Assembly: GCA_965602635.1 (NCBI GenBank)
Contig: CBFCZU010000270.1
Location: 1 to 5,502, forward strand
Length of the DNA stretch: 5,502 bases
DNA from: CBFCZU01 sp965602635
GTDB lineage: Bacteria > Planctomycetota > Phycisphaerae > SM23-33
Direction of reading: 5' to 3'
The notes under the pieces were generated by a model that saw only the letters and a program-made list of their open reading frames with translations, was not told the DNA's origin and searched no databases. This document shows positions 4,982 through 5,502 of the stretch, piece by piece (the stretch's first letter is position 1; each line of letters starts with the position of its first letter). The position numbers and the translations under genes are program-made.

Positions 4982-5502
4982 CTATTGCGACGTCCCGACG
5001 ACCTCCACTTCGTCAACGCAGCCGTACTCGCTGGCCTTGTCGGCGTTGCTGCGGAAGCGGACTTGGAAGTTCGGGTTGTTCGCCGCTCCTGCCGGGCAAG
5101 TGAGGTCATGGTGCGCCCAGGAGGTGGACTGCGTCTTGCCGAGCTCGTACCAGTGCAGCCCGCCGTCGTCGGACCACTCGCAGTACAGGTACTCGCCCGA
5201 GTCCATGCCCTTGGCCTTGCCCCAGAACTTGACGTGGATGTCCGTGTAGCCGGACGTGCTCAAGGGCTTCGTGATCGAGGCGATTCCCTTCAGCTTGGCG
5301 CCATAGCTGCCGCTATAGGCCGCCTGACCGCCCGCGCTGGCGCCGCCGGCGGCGGTCCACCCGCCGGCCGTCAGGTTGCCGCTCTCGAAGTCGTCCGAGA
5401 ACAGCGTCGTCGGGCCGCCGGTGTCGTTATCCGCGATCGTCACAGTGCCGCTGCTGGGCGAGCCGATCTGATAGCCCGGGTCGGCCGTCAGCGTAAGCTG
5501 AA
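4982..5502 (-). CDS. Calx-beta domain surface protein, C-terminal part only
   Basis: Only the last 173 residues are in the window; the reading frame stays open to the right edge, so the true start is outside. The first visible residues, ending GTVTIADND (near 5423-5449), are the typical last strand of a Calx-beta domain, a calcium-associated beta-sandwich often repeated in large secreted proteins. After a short linker comes a roughly 135-residue beta-rich domain opening FSDDFESG, with YSGSYGAKLKG, then SDDGGLHW (5150-5173), which fits the Asp-box pattern SxDxGxxW, and ending GCVDEVEVVGTSQ. This resembles jelly-roll or MAM-like C-terminal domains of secreted hydrolases and adhesins. Three Cys are visible. 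No PEP-CTERM tail, dockerin or membrane anchor follows. The in-frame GTG at 5443 is inside the Calx-beta strand and is not a start. The role of the whole protein (adhesin, peptidase or glycosidase) cannot be judged here. Confidence 0.88.
   Translation of the reverse strand, partial: QLTLTADPGYQIGSPSSGTVTIADNDTGGPTTLFSDDFESGNLTAGGWTAAGGASAGGQAAYSGSYGAKLKGIASITKPLSTSGYTDIHVKFWGKAKGMDSGEYLYCEWSDDGGLHWYELGKTQSTSWAHHDLTCPAGAANNPNFQVRFRSNADKASEYGCVDEVEVVGTSQ

Noticed and set aside
4982..5443. Complete 153-residue gene starting at GTG 5443
   Set aside because: The frame continues to the window edge and the residues just upstream form a Calx-beta strand, so this is the C-terminal part of a longer protein.

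Overview
The window is GC-rich DNA, with codon third positions mostly G or C, and holds four protein genes laid out as two convergent pairs around one divergent intergenic region. No RNA gene, insertion sequence, phage gene or CRISPR array is visible. The contents are a large rhamnogalacturonan-lyase-like protein, a xylose-isomerase-like TIM-barrel protein, an exported multi-EF-hand protein and a Calx-beta surface protein, all as single genes rather than a tight operon. This is typical of Planctomycetota (perhaps the Phycisphaerae side) or a related PVC lineage. That assignment is inference from gene content, because no taxonomic marker is present.

Layout. Bases 1-80 are a striking array of eight 10-bp units, each starting with TTCCG; it probably continues to the left of the window. 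A possible promoter (112-139) and a clear Shine-Dalgarno sequence lead into an 844-residue gene (218-2752, +) resembling the PL26/YetA (PcRGLX) exo-rhamnogalacturonan lyase family. It converges on a sugar phosphate isomerase/epimerase-family gene (2832-3599, -), with a GC-rich hairpin in the 79-bp gap. A 224-bp divergent intergenic region (3600-3823) with a perfect 13-bp palindrome separates this from an exported protein with seven canonical-spacing EF-hand loops (3824-4948, +). That gene converges on the 3' end of a gene cut by the window edge (4982-5502, -), which encodes the end of a Calx-beta domain followed by an Asp-box-containing beta-rich C-terminal domain. A perfect 9-bp inverted repeat lies over the EF-hand gene's stop codon, where both genes of the pair could use it as a terminator.

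How the genes may work together. The first two fit carbohydrate catabolism: cleavage of pectin-type rhamnogalacturonan, and isomerisation or epimerisation of a sugar or sugar derivative. They are on opposite strands, so co-regulation is not shown. The last two are both predicted to be exported and both belong to calcium-associated families (EF-hand and Calx-beta), which hints at a calcium-dependent envelope or surface function. I see no complete new defence or mobile system. The most unusual element is the helically phased TTCCG array at the left edge, followed by the EF-hand/Calx-beta pair.
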